A DNA stretch of 64,000 nt from Bhargavaea ginsengi (GTDB lineage Bacteria; Bacillota; Bacilli; Bacillales_A; Planococcaceae). The position numbers and the translations under genes were made by a program. The notes beneath the pieces were generated by a model. It worked only from the letters and a program-made list of their open reading frames with translations, had not been told where the DNA came from and did no database searches. How positions within the stretch are numbered: the first letter of the stretch is position 1; every line of letters begins with the position of its first letter. Shown here piece by piece: positions 45,495 through 54,115 of the stretch. The stretch covers positions 372,001-436,000 of the forward strand of contig NZ_FNZF01000003.1 in NCBI RefSeq assembly GCF_900109165.1, in the 5' to 3' direction.

Positions 45495-46119
45495 CTGAAA
45501 TCCCTCCATTCTTTTCTTTAAGCAGTCGTTCCATCTCATCACTTTTCACGTTGTAATGCCGTTTATCGAGATAGCCCGCATAACGAAGGGTCGGGTGTTC
45601 AAGAAGTGGTGTCATGTCTCCGTTCAGTACATCCGTGTCCACGAAGACGAACTTCTCAAGTTTAGGAAAGTGTTTTAAAAAATCCAGGCTCTCAAGTGGG
45701 CTGATTCCTACAAGGCTCAATGTTTTTAGTTCCTTCATCTGAAATAGCTCTTCGTCCACTTTGAGTTTCCTGGCGTATTGGATAATTAATACCTCAAGAT
45801 GATTGGAAAGATCACTGATACCTTCGAATGATTGTAGGTTCCGATTTCGCCAAAGGCCAAGCCGTTTCAATGAGTGACATCCTTTAAAATCATTAAATTC
45901 TGTGACATTTGTAAGGACTAGTTCCAAGCTAAGCAGATTTTCAAACTGATTAAATTTAAAAAAGTTACTGGATTTGTTTTCTTTCTTTTTATAAGAATAA
46001 AGATGTATATATTTAATTCCCTCAAAATTCGGATGATATGCTTTCTCAGCATTCAAATCTGCACCATAGAAAATTTCACTTGGAATATCTGCATTAATCA
46101 GGGTTAAGTCTTGCCACAT
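45481..46119 (-). CDS. Leucine-rich-repeat protein, candidate immunity protein
   Basis: This 212-residue protein is built of irregular leucine-rich repeats (FENLLSLELVLTNVTEFNDFKGCHSLKRLGLWRNRNLQSFEGIS ... LKTLSLVGISPLESLDFLKHFPKLEKFVF), with no signal peptide. It starts inside the 3' end of the Rhs gene (26-base overlap, GGAG 8 bases before the ATG), the usual position of an Rhs immunity gene. LRR immunity proteins are known in polymorphic toxin loci. Codon use is AT-rich. Confidence 0.78.
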   Translation of the reverse strand: MWQDLTLINADIPSEIFYGADLNAEKAYHPNFEGIKYIHLYSYKKKENKSSNFFKFNQFENLLSLELVLTNVTEFNDFKGCHSLKRLGLWRNRNLQSFEGISDLSNHLEVLIIQYARKLKVDEELFQMKELKTLSLVGISPLESLDFLKHFPKLEKFVFVDTDVLNGDMTPLLEHPTLRYAGYLDKRHYNVKSDEMERLLKEKNGGISGVSK

Positions 46120-49100
46120 TCAACTCACTCCAACGTATTTTAATATCTACCATAATCCCTTTTGTGATATTTTCTCCCTGGACTATTAATTTGGTTATAT
46201 AGTTTGTGCCTGTTTGATTTTTTGTTTCTTGCCACATTTGAATAGAAACCATTTTTTTCATTAATTTATATTCTCTTATGAAAGCTTGTCTTGAATTTTT
46301 AGCTGGTCTCCATGCAATGGTATTAATTTTCGCGCCGTCTTTCTTTTGATGTTGCTTTGCGGACTTTCTCGCTCTTTTCAAGCTTCCCTTCCCAATGTAT
46401 TTATAACCGTTACTATAGGAGATTACATAGGTACCTGTCTTATTGGTAACCTTAGTAAGACCCTTAACCTTCTTATAGGTCTTGTAAGCTTTATATACTC
46501 GATAGCCTGCAATTGCTATAGGAATAAACTGTGCAAAATGCCCATCTGGATCAATTTTCGTGACCGGGTTCCCATCCGCATAGGTATAGCCGTTCATCGT
46601 AGCAGGGTCATCTTCGTCTCCTGGATCAGGATCACGAGAAACGAAACGGGAAGTGGCTGGATCGTAGTATCGGGCTTGCAGGTAGTAGAGCTTCATTTCC
46701 GTATCATACACGTAGCCGGCATAGCGGATTGGCTGGCCTTTCACGCGCGAGTCGGATGGCTCAGGAGAGACCAGGTTGCCCCACGGGTCATAATCGTACT
46801 CGGCGACTGTGTTCCCTGCCTTGTCAAGAAGACGAACAACGTCGCCCCGGTGGTTTGTGACGGCTTCGAAGGTCTCCCCTGCCGCGTTCGTCACCTGGAT
46901 GAGCTTGCTGGCATTCCAAGTGAAGGCCCAAACGGTGCGTCCGCTAGAGTCTGTGATGCGGACGAGCTGTGATCCGTCATAGTGATAACGGTGGATCGTA
47001 CTTCCTACGATCTTTGTCTTCCTGAGGCCGTCCGGATGATACGTGTAGCGGACCTGACTTCCAGTGGCCTGGTCGGTCGAGGATACGAGTTGGCCAAGGC
47101 CGTCCCATGTATAGGTAAGTCGTCCGTCGTCCAACAGGTTGCCTTCCGAGTCATAGGTGAAGCCAGCCACTTCGTTCGCTGTGTTGAAGGACAGGGTGCG
47201 GCCTTGCGGATTCTCCAGATTGCCCGCAATGTCGTAGCGGTAGGAAGTCTCCTTTGAACCATTGTGCCACTTCACAAGCCGATTGTACTCGTCATACGTG
47301 TACCGGTGGGTCTTGTTGCCTGCTGCGTATGAAATGACTTGTCCGCTTCGGTCATAGCTGTAGCGATATTGGACAGAGGACTGGCCAAGAACCGTCTGGG
47401 CGGTGAGCTGCCCGTCTTCATCAAATTCGTGAAGCTGGACAACATTCGGACTTTCCTGCCGGACCGGCTGGCTTCTCTCATTGAAGAAGTAGTTGTATGC
47501 TGTGTTGTCCGGCGCAGTCAGCGTCGTCAGACGCTGACTGCCGTCGTAGGCATAGCGCGTTGTAAAGACGCTGGTGCCAAGTGTTTCCTTAAAGCTGGTC
47601 CTCAGCCCGTTCGCCGGATTGCTCGACGCTGTTTCATAGATGTTTTCGATTGTATACCCCGGCGACACGGCTTTGGTCAAGCGCTGGCTTGAATCATAGT
47701 CGAATGTATAGGTGCCGTCGGCCGGCGTCAAGATGGACTTCAGAAGATTGTTTTTGAAATAAGTCTTGTCATAAAGCTTCGCGCCGTTGACAGATTTGGT
47801 CACTTCGTTATTTTTTGCATCATAGCCGAATGTCACCGTGGAAGAGACTGTGGTGTTTTGGCCACGCTCGATTTTTGTGACATTGGCTTCGCCATCGTAT
47901 TCGTATCTATAGAACTTCCCGAGCGGGTCCGTCTCTCGCTCTACCTCATTAATGGCATTATAGGAGAACGATGTTTTGTTGCCGCGAGGATCAATCCTTG
48001 AGAGCAGATTGCCTTGCTTGTCATAGGAATAGGTCGTCTGGATGCCTTTCGTCGGGCCCAGGCTGACCGAAGTGACCCGGTTCATCGGGTCGTATTGACG
48101 ATCTTTCACCCGGTTTTCCGCATCGGTGACTTTCGTCTCGTTGCCGTTTGCGTCGTAGACATAGGTGGTCGTGTTGCCGAAAGCATCTGTCTCCGATGTC
48201 ATGTTGACGCCATTTGCATCGTATGTCTTCCCTACGGAAGAGCCGGTCGGCTCGACTTTGATGTTGTCAAAATAGGCATATCCGGAGGTCTTGCTGTAGA
48301 TGGCATAGATTTTGGCCTGTTTAAAGTCTTTCGGTGCACGGATCGTATTTTTGGCGAACTGCCACTTGTTGTGGGCATGGCTGCCGCTCATGAACGGAAG
48401 GTCGAACGAAGCAGAAGTTCCGTCGGTATAAGTGAGCCAGAGCCGGAGCTTCAGATCCCCTGCGGCCGCGGCACTTGTCGTGTTCGCCCAGCCGGAGAAT
48501 GTAATCGGATCATTTTGCTTCCCCTTCACTTCGACATACTGGCCCGCATAACGCTGGGTTCCATTGCCGGTAACACGCACACTGGAAGCGCCCGACTGTT
48601 TGACGACAGTACTTGGACCGTCTCCTGTCCCTAAGTTATTCAAGGTCCAGCCGTCTAAGGAAGCAGAAGCCCCTGCTTCAAAACCGGTGTTTTCATTGGC
48701 GGAGTATTCCGGCAGTGTCGTGCCGTAAACTGCCTGAACCCCATCAAACAGTGCCGTACCCTGGCCCTTTGCCAGCAAGTCCACACGAACCGCTGCAGTC
48801 CCTGCCGGTAAAGTGACGGTCTTGGACAGTTCTGTCCAATCAGTTGTCCCAGTCAGCGGGGCGCTCATCTCCTGATAGATGGAACCGTCAGTGTTTTTAA
48901 GGTTGACATTGGCACTATCCAGCGGATAAATCCGGATACGGGCGCCTTCACCTGTCAGATTAATCGTCTTCACACGAGCTGAGACAGTGTAGATCCGCTG
49001 GGATTCTGCAGGGTCTACCTTGAATTGCTGTCTAAAGTAACCCGCATCTCCGGTTCCGGACAAGCTGATTTGCGCAGCTTTCTGGCCGAACTTACTGTCG

Positions 49101-50341
49101 GTTGACAATGTGTGGCTGCCCGCATTGGACGCTGAAAAACGTATCCATCCGGAAGGCAGCCCGGAAGCATCGGCAGTTTCAAACTGGCTGTTGGCCAGCC
49201 GGTTATAAATGTCGCGGGTTGGGCTAACGCTCCGGGTAACGTTGCCGAACTTGTCATACTGGCTATAATCGGTCAGGTTAAAGTTGGTTGTGCTGGAGAT
49301 CAGATTGCTGACGGCATCGTATATATTGTTTTCGAAGATACCGCTGGACTCCTTCGAACTGACCACATTGTTTTTGGCATCAATTGTCTGGGTAAACGAT
49401 TGGTTGCCGGTTGTGGAAGCACCGGTGACATTTCCCTTGCTGTCGTATTGAGTGATGGTTGTGGCCGTCGCAGCGGCACCCGTGTCTTTATCCGGCTCAT
49501 ATTCCTTTTCAAGCAGGTTGTTTTTCCACTCATACTTAGTGGTGCTCTGATTGGCTCCGCCGGCATTTTCAATGATCTGCGTCACATTGACTGTGCGGGC
49601 TTCCGGAATTGAATACGTATACTCCGTCTTATTCCCTTTTGAATCCACATAGGTGGTTTTTTGGTTTGCATAAATCAGCTGTGAATAGATGGATGAGCTT
49701 CTCGGGTCAATCAGTTTGGTGACCCGGTTATTTACTTTGTCATATTCGATCTTGCCGGTGTTCCCGTTGGCATCCTTAACAGAAGTCAGGCGGGCAGTCG
49801 TCGGATCATAGCCGAATTCGACTGTTTTCTCGGCAGTCGTTCCGACCGCAAATGTGATCTTTTGAAGGACTGGCTGATTGTTGACGGTTGCGTAAGCAAA
49901 CTTTACCGGAGTGTTTTTGAAATCCTTAACTGTATCCAGCCGGCCGTTGACATCATAAGTCAGTTCGATGCTTCGCACCGAGGCGCCTGTCTTCTCAGTG
50001 ATTTTTGTAATGCGTGTTGAGGAGCCATCGAATGTATAAAGCACCTGGTTCCCTTTTTCGTCTTTGATCTCATAAAGACGGCCCGAATGATCGAAGTACC
50101 TCACTGTTTCGGATGTATCACGCAGTTCATAGCCCGAAGACGTCCGGATCAGTTCGTCTACAATGTATTCCATTGTGACATTTGGAAATACTTCTTCCGC
50201 CGTCAATTGATTCTCTTCAATAACCGGGAGGACTTCCTGCGGTTCACTAAATTGTTTTTCATCTATTTCTTCGGTAACAAGCGACAATTCCATTACATGC
50301 CCGCTTGTTTCATAGGTCATCCAAAAAAGAACGGACTGCAT
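46094..50341 (-). CDS. Rhs/YD-repeat toxin-like protein with GIY-YIG-like C terminus
   Basis: This 1,415-residue protein has YD repeats (about 70-380), two carbohydrate-binding-like beta-sandwich segments (about 385-540 and 550-710; QFETADASGLPSGW and NTGFEAGASASLDGW), more YD repeats (715-1200) and the Rhs core ending RYYDPATSRFVSRDPDPGDEDDP ... KIDPDGH (about 1268). The last 147 residues are unrelated and contain GTYVI, then YKYIGKG ten residues on, arginines, a histidine and FIREYKLM. This matches the GIY-YIG nuclease pattern. There is no signal peptide or secretion domain, so the N terminus looks truncated at the direct repeat. Confidence 0.88.
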   Translation of the reverse strand: MQSVLFWMTYETSGHVMELSLVTEEIDEKQFSEPQEVLPVIEENQLTAEEVFPNVTMEYIVDELIRTSSGYELRDTSETVRYFDHSGRLYEIKDEKGNQVLYTFDGSSTRITKITEKTGASVRSIELTYDVNGRLDTVKDFKNTPVKFAYATVNNQPVLQKITFAVGTTAEKTVEFGYDPTTARLTSVKDANGNTGKIEYDKVNNRVTKLIDPRSSSIYSQLIYANQKTTYVDSKGNKTEYTYSIPEARTVNVTQIIENAGGANQSTTKYEWKNNLLEKEYEPDKDTGAAATATTITQYDSKGNVTGASTTGNQSFTQTIDAKNNVVSSKESSGIFENNIYDAVSNLISSTTNFNLTDYSQYDKFGNVTRSVSPTRDIYNRLANSQFETADASGLPSGWIRFSASNAGSHTLSTDSKFGQKAAQISLSGTGDAGYFRQQFKVDPAESQRIYTVSARVKTINLTGEGARIRIYPLDSANVNLKNTDGSIYQEMSAPLTGTTDWTELSKTVTLPAGTAAVRVDLLAKGQGTALFDGVQAVYGTTLPEYSANENTGFEAGASASLDGWTLNNLGTGDGPSTVVKQSGASSVRVTGNGTQRYAGQYVEVKGKQNDPITFSGWANTTSAAAAGDLKLRLWLTYTDGTSASFDLPFMSGSHAHNKWQFAKNTIRAPKDFKQAKIYAIYSKTSGYAYFDNIKVEPTGSSVGKTYDANGVNMTSETDAFGNTTTYVYDANGNETKVTDAENRVKDRQYDPMNRVTSVSLGPTKGIQTTYSYDKQGNLLSRIDPRGNKTSFSYNAINEVERETDPLGKFYRYEYDGEANVTKIERGQNTTVSSTVTFGYDAKNNEVTKSVNGAKLYDKTYFKNNLLKSILTPADGTYTFDYDSSQRLTKAVSPGYTIENIYETASSNPANGLRTSFKETLGTSVFTTRYAYDGSQRLTTLTAPDNTAYNYFFNERSQPVRQESPNVVQLHEFDEDGQLTAQTVLGQSSVQYRYSYDRSGQVISYAAGNKTHRYTYDEYNRLVKWHNGSKETSYRYDIAGNLENPQGRTLSFNTANEVAGFTYDSEGNLLDDGRLTYTWDGLGQLVSSTDQATGSQVRYTYHPDGLRKTKIVGSTIHRYHYDGSQLVRITDSSGRTVWAFTWNASKLIQVTNAAGETFEAVTNHRGDVVRLLDKAGNTVAEYDYDPWGNLVSPEPSDSRVKGQPIRYAGYVYDTEMKLYYLQARYYDPATSRFVSRDPDPGDEDDPATMNGYTYADGNPVTKIDPDGHFAQFIPIAIAGYRVYKAYKTYKKVKGLTKVTNKTGTYVISYSNGYKYIGKGSLKRARKSAKQHQKKDGAKINTIAWRPAKNSRQAFIREYKLMKKMVSIQMWQETKNQTGTNYITKLIVQGENITKGIMVDIKIRWSELNVARLNPD

Positions 50342-50445
50342 TATTCAGAGAGCTGGATTACGAGCCGAAAGAATGGTAATGGCGTAATAAACAAAATGAT
50401 CATCGGATCCTTGTCCAGTCAAAGGGACAAATCCGATGATCATTT
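50320..50445. repeat. Direct repeat, right copy (orphan rluF 3' end)
   Basis: This block repeats the end of rluF, including codons for the [11 protein letters not shown]-type C terminus, the stop and the hairpin. No gene body precedes it; it abuts the start of the Rhs gene on the other strand. It is probably the original end of rluF, displaced by the 6-kb insertion. Confidence 0.85.
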
Positions 50446-50455
50446 CTTTTGGCCG
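50396..50455 (+). terminator. Orphan copy of the rluF terminator
   Basis: The stem AATGATCATCGGAT / ATCCGATGATCATT is followed by TTCTTTT, as after rluF. On the other strand it may end the small gene at 50463. Confidence 0.8.
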
Positions 50456-50462
50456 CCTGCCT

Positions 50463-50657
50463 TTACTCCCCGTGCTGGCGATCCAAAGCTTGGTATTCCT
50501 TCATATACGGGCCATCATCCGCTACGGCTGAATGATACAGCGCTTTGATGGCCAAGTTTTTCTCCAGGCCCATTTCAACTTTGATCTTCTTTAGTTCATC
50601 ATGCAAATCGCGGTGCTGGTTGATCAGTTTTGTCATGACGGTTTTGCTGTATCGCAT
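50463..50657 (-). CDS. Small hypothetical protein, 64 residues
   Basis: This short charged helical protein begins MRYSKTVMTKLINQHRDLHDELKK and ends in KEYQALDRQHGE. A GGATGTGATGAG stretch precedes the ATG. It has no cysteine pairs or membrane segment. I recognise no family. It lies just outside the right copy of the direct repeat. Confidence 0.55.
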   Translation of the reverse strand: MRYSKTVMTKLINQHRDLHDELKKIKVEMGLEKNLAIKALYHSAVADDGPYMKEYQALDRQHGE

Positions 50658-50781
50658 CTCATCACATCCTTTTTAATTGCCTATTTGTTAAAGCTCATCA
50701 TGGGTGAACTGGGCAGGCAGTATTCAATTCGATCAAGCAGGATCTGCCCATTTTAGTCTGGCAGCTACATCTTTTATAATT

Positions 50782-50814
50782 AAAAGTCTCATGAGCAATG
50801 TCATGAGACTTTTA
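50782..50814 (-). terminator. Terminator of the dehydrogenase gene
   Basis: The stem AAAAGTCTCATGA / TCATGAGACTTTT lies just past the stop on the minus strand. Confidence 0.88.
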
Positions 50815-50825
50815 ATTTACCTTAT

Positions 50826-51785
50826 TTATTCATCCCCGTCATACACAGCTACTAAACGGCCTTGTACTTCTCCGGCTTTTAGTTTCTCAATGCCTTCAGG
50901 GATATCCTCAAATTTAATCTTCGTGAGTTTTGGATTCAGTTTGCCTGCAGCCATCAATTCATAAATATCCGCGATATCCTGAGGTGTCCCGCCCACATTC
51001 GCCAGCAATCTCTTGGCACCTGTGATAAATGAAGTCGTGTTGATTGTAGTTTCCAGTTTCCCCATACCTACCAACACAACCGTTCCACCTGGTTTGACTA
51101 CCTCCAGTGCATCTGAAGTGGTCACTCCAAATCCTGCATAGTCCACAATCAGGTCAAGGTCTTTGTCTGCCAGATCTTTAATATCGGATACCACTTCTAC
51201 AGCCCCGATTTCCTTGGCCAGTTCACGTGCTTTTTCACTCACATCTGCAGCGTAAATATTCTTGATTCCTTTGGCTATAGCCGCCTGCAGTGCAATTTGA
51301 CCCAGTCCGCCAATACCAATCAAGGCAATGTTCATGCCTGGTTTTGCTTGTCCTACATTAAACAAAGCGGAGTATGAAGTCATTCCCGCATCCGTCGCTG
51401 AAGCAGCCATTTCCATGGAAAGTTCATCTGGAACACGGACTAAATCTTCTGCAGGCGCATGAATCTTGGTCCCGAAACCACCATCATAAACATATCCTGG
51501 AGCTGTTCCAGATGGCCCGGTCGGGCATATGGCGACACGATCCCCTACCTTAAAATCAGTCACACCTTCGCCTACTTCAGATATGACGCCGGCATTCTCA
51601 TGGCCCATAATGACTGGTGCATCCATCAATGCCATCCAGCCCTCATCCTCTAGAGACCCGACATCAGAATGGCATAAACCTACTGCCTTCGTATCAATCA
51701 CTACACGTCCTGGAGCCGCCTTGGGATCTTCTAGTTCTACGAGTTGAAGTGGTTCATGTGTTTTAGTGAATTGCCAACCTTTCAT
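50826..51785 (-). CDS. Zinc-type alcohol dehydrogenase-like protein
   Basis: This 319-residue medium-chain dehydrogenase has the catalytic-zinc motif GLCHSDVGSL and GHENAGVISEVGEGV, and the Rossmann motif IALIGIGGLGQIALQ. The four-cysteine structural zinc loop of classical alcohol dehydrogenases is missing; the site holds CPTGPSGTAPGYVYDGGF instead. An aspartate in YAADVSEKA suggests NAD. The substrate is unknown. Codon use is AT-rich, as in the neighbouring accessory region. Confidence 0.87.
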   Translation of the reverse strand: MKGWQFTKTHEPLQLVELEDPKAAPGRVVIDTKAVGLCHSDVGSLEDEGWMALMDAPVIMGHENAGVISEVGEGVTDFKVGDRVAICPTGPSGTAPGYVYDGGFGTKIHAPAEDLVRVPDELSMEMAASATDAGMTSYSALFNVGQAKPGMNIALIGIGGLGQIALQAAIAKGIKNIYAADVSEKARELAKEIGAVEVVSDIKDLADKDLDLIVDYAGFGVTTSDALEVVKPGGTVVLVGMGKLETTINTTSFITGAKRLLANVGGTPQDIADIYELMAAGKLNPKLTKIKFEDIPEGIEKLKAGEVQGRLVAVYDGDE

Positions 51786-51891
51786 GATCTCTCCACCTTT
51801 TTATATTGTCTTTAATTCAAACTAAATATAGCAGTGTCATGATTTATGAGTCAACGCTTACGTCTTAGGCTTGATTTTCATGAAATCGCAA

Positions 51892-52371
51892 TTATTTATG
51901 GTATGGCTCATTCTTCATAATCCGGAATGCTCTATAGACCTGCTCCATCAGCACCAGTTTCATCAGCTGGTGGGGGAAGGTCATTTTGGAGAAGCTGAGC
52001 TTATCGTCGGCACGCTTGAGGACTTCATCATGCAGGCCGAGGGAGCCGCCAATGATAAATATGACTTTGCTCTTGCCGTAGGTCATGAGGGATTCAAGGT
52101 TTGCCGCAAGCTCTTCCGATGAGCGTTGCTTTCCTTCGATGGCGAGTGCGATGACATGCGCATCCGCAGGGATCTTCGACAGGATCCGTTCTCCCTCTTT
52201 TTTCTTCACCATTTCCATCTCCGCGTCACTCAGCTGCTCGGGTGCTTTTTCGTCCGGTACTTCAGCCAACTGGATTTTCGCATAGGAACGCAGCCGTTTT
52301 TCATACTCTTCGATACCCATTTTAAGATACTTTTCTTTGAGCTTTCCGACTGTAACAATTGTAATATTCAC
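51892..52371 (-). CDS. rlmH: 23S rRNA (pseudouridine1915-N3)-methyltransferase
   Basis: This 159-residue SPOUT methyltransferase has the knot-forming C-terminal part [19 protein letters not shown] and [25 protein letters not shown]. It methylates helix 69 of 23S rRNA. The start is a GTG at 52371, 7 bases after AAGGTGG; the 40 codons upstream are not family sequence. It lies downstream of the wal operon, as in other Bacillales, and its start overlaps a DnaA-box-like site. Confidence 0.95.
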   Translation of the reverse strand: MNITIVTVGKLKEKYLKMGIEEYEKRLRSYAKIQLAEVPDEKAPEQLSDAEMEMVKKKEGERILSKIPADAHVIALAIEGKQRSSEELAANLESLMTYGKSKVIFIIGGSLGLHDEVLKRADDKLSFSKMTFPHQLMKLVLMEQVYRAFRIMKNEPYHK

Positions 52372-52762
52372 AGCTTGTCCACCTTTATCAAATCGGTTGT
52401 ACACAGGAATTATGCACATATCCACAGCTGAAATCAAGATATGGGGGGCGACTGCATGTTCGATACCACATATACTGCAGCCTGTTGGCAAAAATCACAG
52501 GATGTGGATAACTCCTCTCCTTTGTTCATGGTTTCCATGATCGGGAATGCTTCCGTTTCGGCAGTGACTTCGTCCAAAGCCCGGTATACATGGGTTTCGC
52601 AAGCTTTTTTTGTGACCGTTTCCATTTAAAATCCTCCTTTCACCCTCCAGAAAGTTATAAACATTTGCATATAGTTATCCACATTAGTGGACAATTGCAA
52701 TTATTCCTCCAAAAAACACAGGCAGCCGGTTGAAATCTTCCCGAGCTGCCCCTTGTGGATAG
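52364..52762. promoter_or_regulatory. DnaA-box cluster
   Basis: Three sites match TTATNCACA fully: TTATGCACA (52410-52418), TGTGGATAA read in reverse (52503-52511) and TTATCCACA (52675-52683). Five more have one mismatch (52364, 52397, 52418, 52655, 52754). They span the gap between rlmH and the CxxH gene, the CxxH gene itself and the gap before htrA. Bacillus subtilis has an origin-proximal DnaA-box cluster at the matching rlmH (yydA)-yycS position. Confidence 0.83.
52434..52625 (-). CDS. CxxH/CxxC small protein (BA_5709 family)
   Basis: This 63-residue protein has the two paired motifs that name the family, C-E-T-H near residue 9 and C-D-F-C near residue 43, probably a zinc site. It is conserved between htrA and rlmH in Bacillales. 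Its function is unknown. It sits inside the DnaA-box cluster, and part of its coding sequence carries a perfect box. Confidence 0.88.
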   Translation of the reverse strand: METVTKKACETHVYRALDEVTAETEAFPIMETMNKGEELSTSCDFCQQAAVYVVSNMQSPPIS

Positions 52763-52811
52763 TTATATTTGTAACACTAGACCAAAATTTCAGTTATTTA
52801 GTTGCAAGTTG

Positions 52812-53993
52812 CTAGAAATTGATCTCGATATCCTTTGCTTCTCCGCCCCTGTAGACCTCGAGCTCAACCGTGTCTCCCTGTTTCACCTCATTATACAAGT
52901 ACTTCCTCAAATCGATCAAATTCGCGATGCGTTCACCGTCCATCGCCGTGATCACATCATATTGGCGGAGTCCCGCTTCCTGTGCCGGGGAGCCTTGCAT
53001 CACCTGGTCGACGACGACGCCTTCCGTCACATCTTCCGGAAGGTTCAGTTCCTGTTGCTGATAAACAGCCGGGATATCCATCAGATCAAACAGGGTGACA
53101 CCCATCTGAGGACGGCGGACCTCTCCGTGCTGTTCCAGGTCCTCGATGATCGGCACCGCGGAATTGATCGGGATGGCCAGGCCAATCCCTTCGACCGATG
53201 CTTCCGCAATCTTCATCGAGTTGATTCCGATCAGTTGGCCGTTCAGGTCGACAAGCGCGCCACCGGAGTTGCCCGGGTTGATGGCGGCGTCTGTCTGAAG
53301 GACTTCGGCGTTCCAGTCTACCGACTGGTCACCATTCAGATCAACCGGAATGGACCGCTCCTTTCCTGAGATGACGCCGACTGTCACCGAACCGGAAAAG
53401 CCCAGGCCAAGCGGGTTCCCGATGGCGATTGCAGTCTGTCCGCGCTTCAGCTTATCGGAATCACCGAATTCGATCACATCCTGAACGGCGGCATCTTCCA
53501 TTTCGACAACTGCCAGATCGGTCCAAATATCCGCTCCAAGCAGCCTGGCGGCAACTTTTGTGCCATCTTCAAGTGTGATTTCAATCTGTGACGCTCCCTC
53601 GACAACATGATTGTTCGTCACGACATACGCTTTGCCGCCTTCCTTCTTATAGATGACCCCGGAACCGACTCCGGCCGGGACCGTTTCTTCGGAGCCTGTC
53701 CAGTAATTCCCCGCTGTCTGGAGATTGGTCACCCCGACAACAGCGGCGGATGCCTCCTCGACTGCCCCGACGATGCCATCCTGCAGTTTAAGCGCCGTGT
53801 CGGGCGCCGCGTTGCCATTTCCGCTTCCGTCTCCTTCTGCCGACTCTGTATCCGCTACGGTATTAATATTGTTTTCTTCGCCATCCGCTTTCTGTTCGGG
53901 AGCAAGACAGCCCTGCAGGAGCAGAGCCGCCGACAGGATGCCTGCCGTACCCGCAAAACGCAGTCTCCGCCTTCCCGGTTCCATAGTCGTCAT
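52812..53993 (-). CDS. htrA: HtrA-type serine protease
   Basis: This trypsin-like protease of about 393 residues has the catalytic His in TNNHVVEGA, Asp in WTDLAVVEM and Ser in INPGNSGGALV, followed by one PDZ domain (about 290-385; GLRQYDVITAMDGERI). It degrades misfolded exported proteins. The N-terminal hydrophobic stretch ends in LLLQGCLAPEQ, a lipobox-like sequence, so it may be a lipoprotein instead of having the usual membrane anchor. The ATG at 53993 fits an AGAGAGG site best; one 3 codons earlier is possible. Confidence 0.93.
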   Translation of the reverse strand: MTTMEPGRRRLRFAGTAGILSAALLLQGCLAPEQKADGEENNINTVADTESAEGDGSGNGNAAPDTALKLQDGIVGAVEEASAAVVGVTNLQTAGNYWTGSEETVPAGVGSGVIYKKEGGKAYVVTNNHVVEGASQIEITLEDGTKVAARLLGADIWTDLAVVEMEDAAVQDVIEFGDSDKLKRGQTAIAIGNPLGLGFSGSVTVGVISGKERSIPVDLNGDQSVDWNAEVLQTDAAINPGNSGGALVDLNGQLIGINSMKIAEASVEGIGLAIPINSAVPIIEDLEQHGEVRRPQMGVTLFDLMDIPAVYQQQELNLPEDVTEGVVVDQVMQGSPAQEAGLRQYDVITAMDGERIANLIDLRKYLYNEVKQGDTVELEVYRGGEAKDIEINF

Positions 53994-54115
53994 CCGATTC
54001 ATCCTCTCTTATCACATATACGGTTAATCTACCCGATTGGAGGAAATCGAACACAGCAGGATCAGATACGTCTGACGAACACAAAAAACCCGCCCCATAA
54101 CGGGACGGATCCGAT

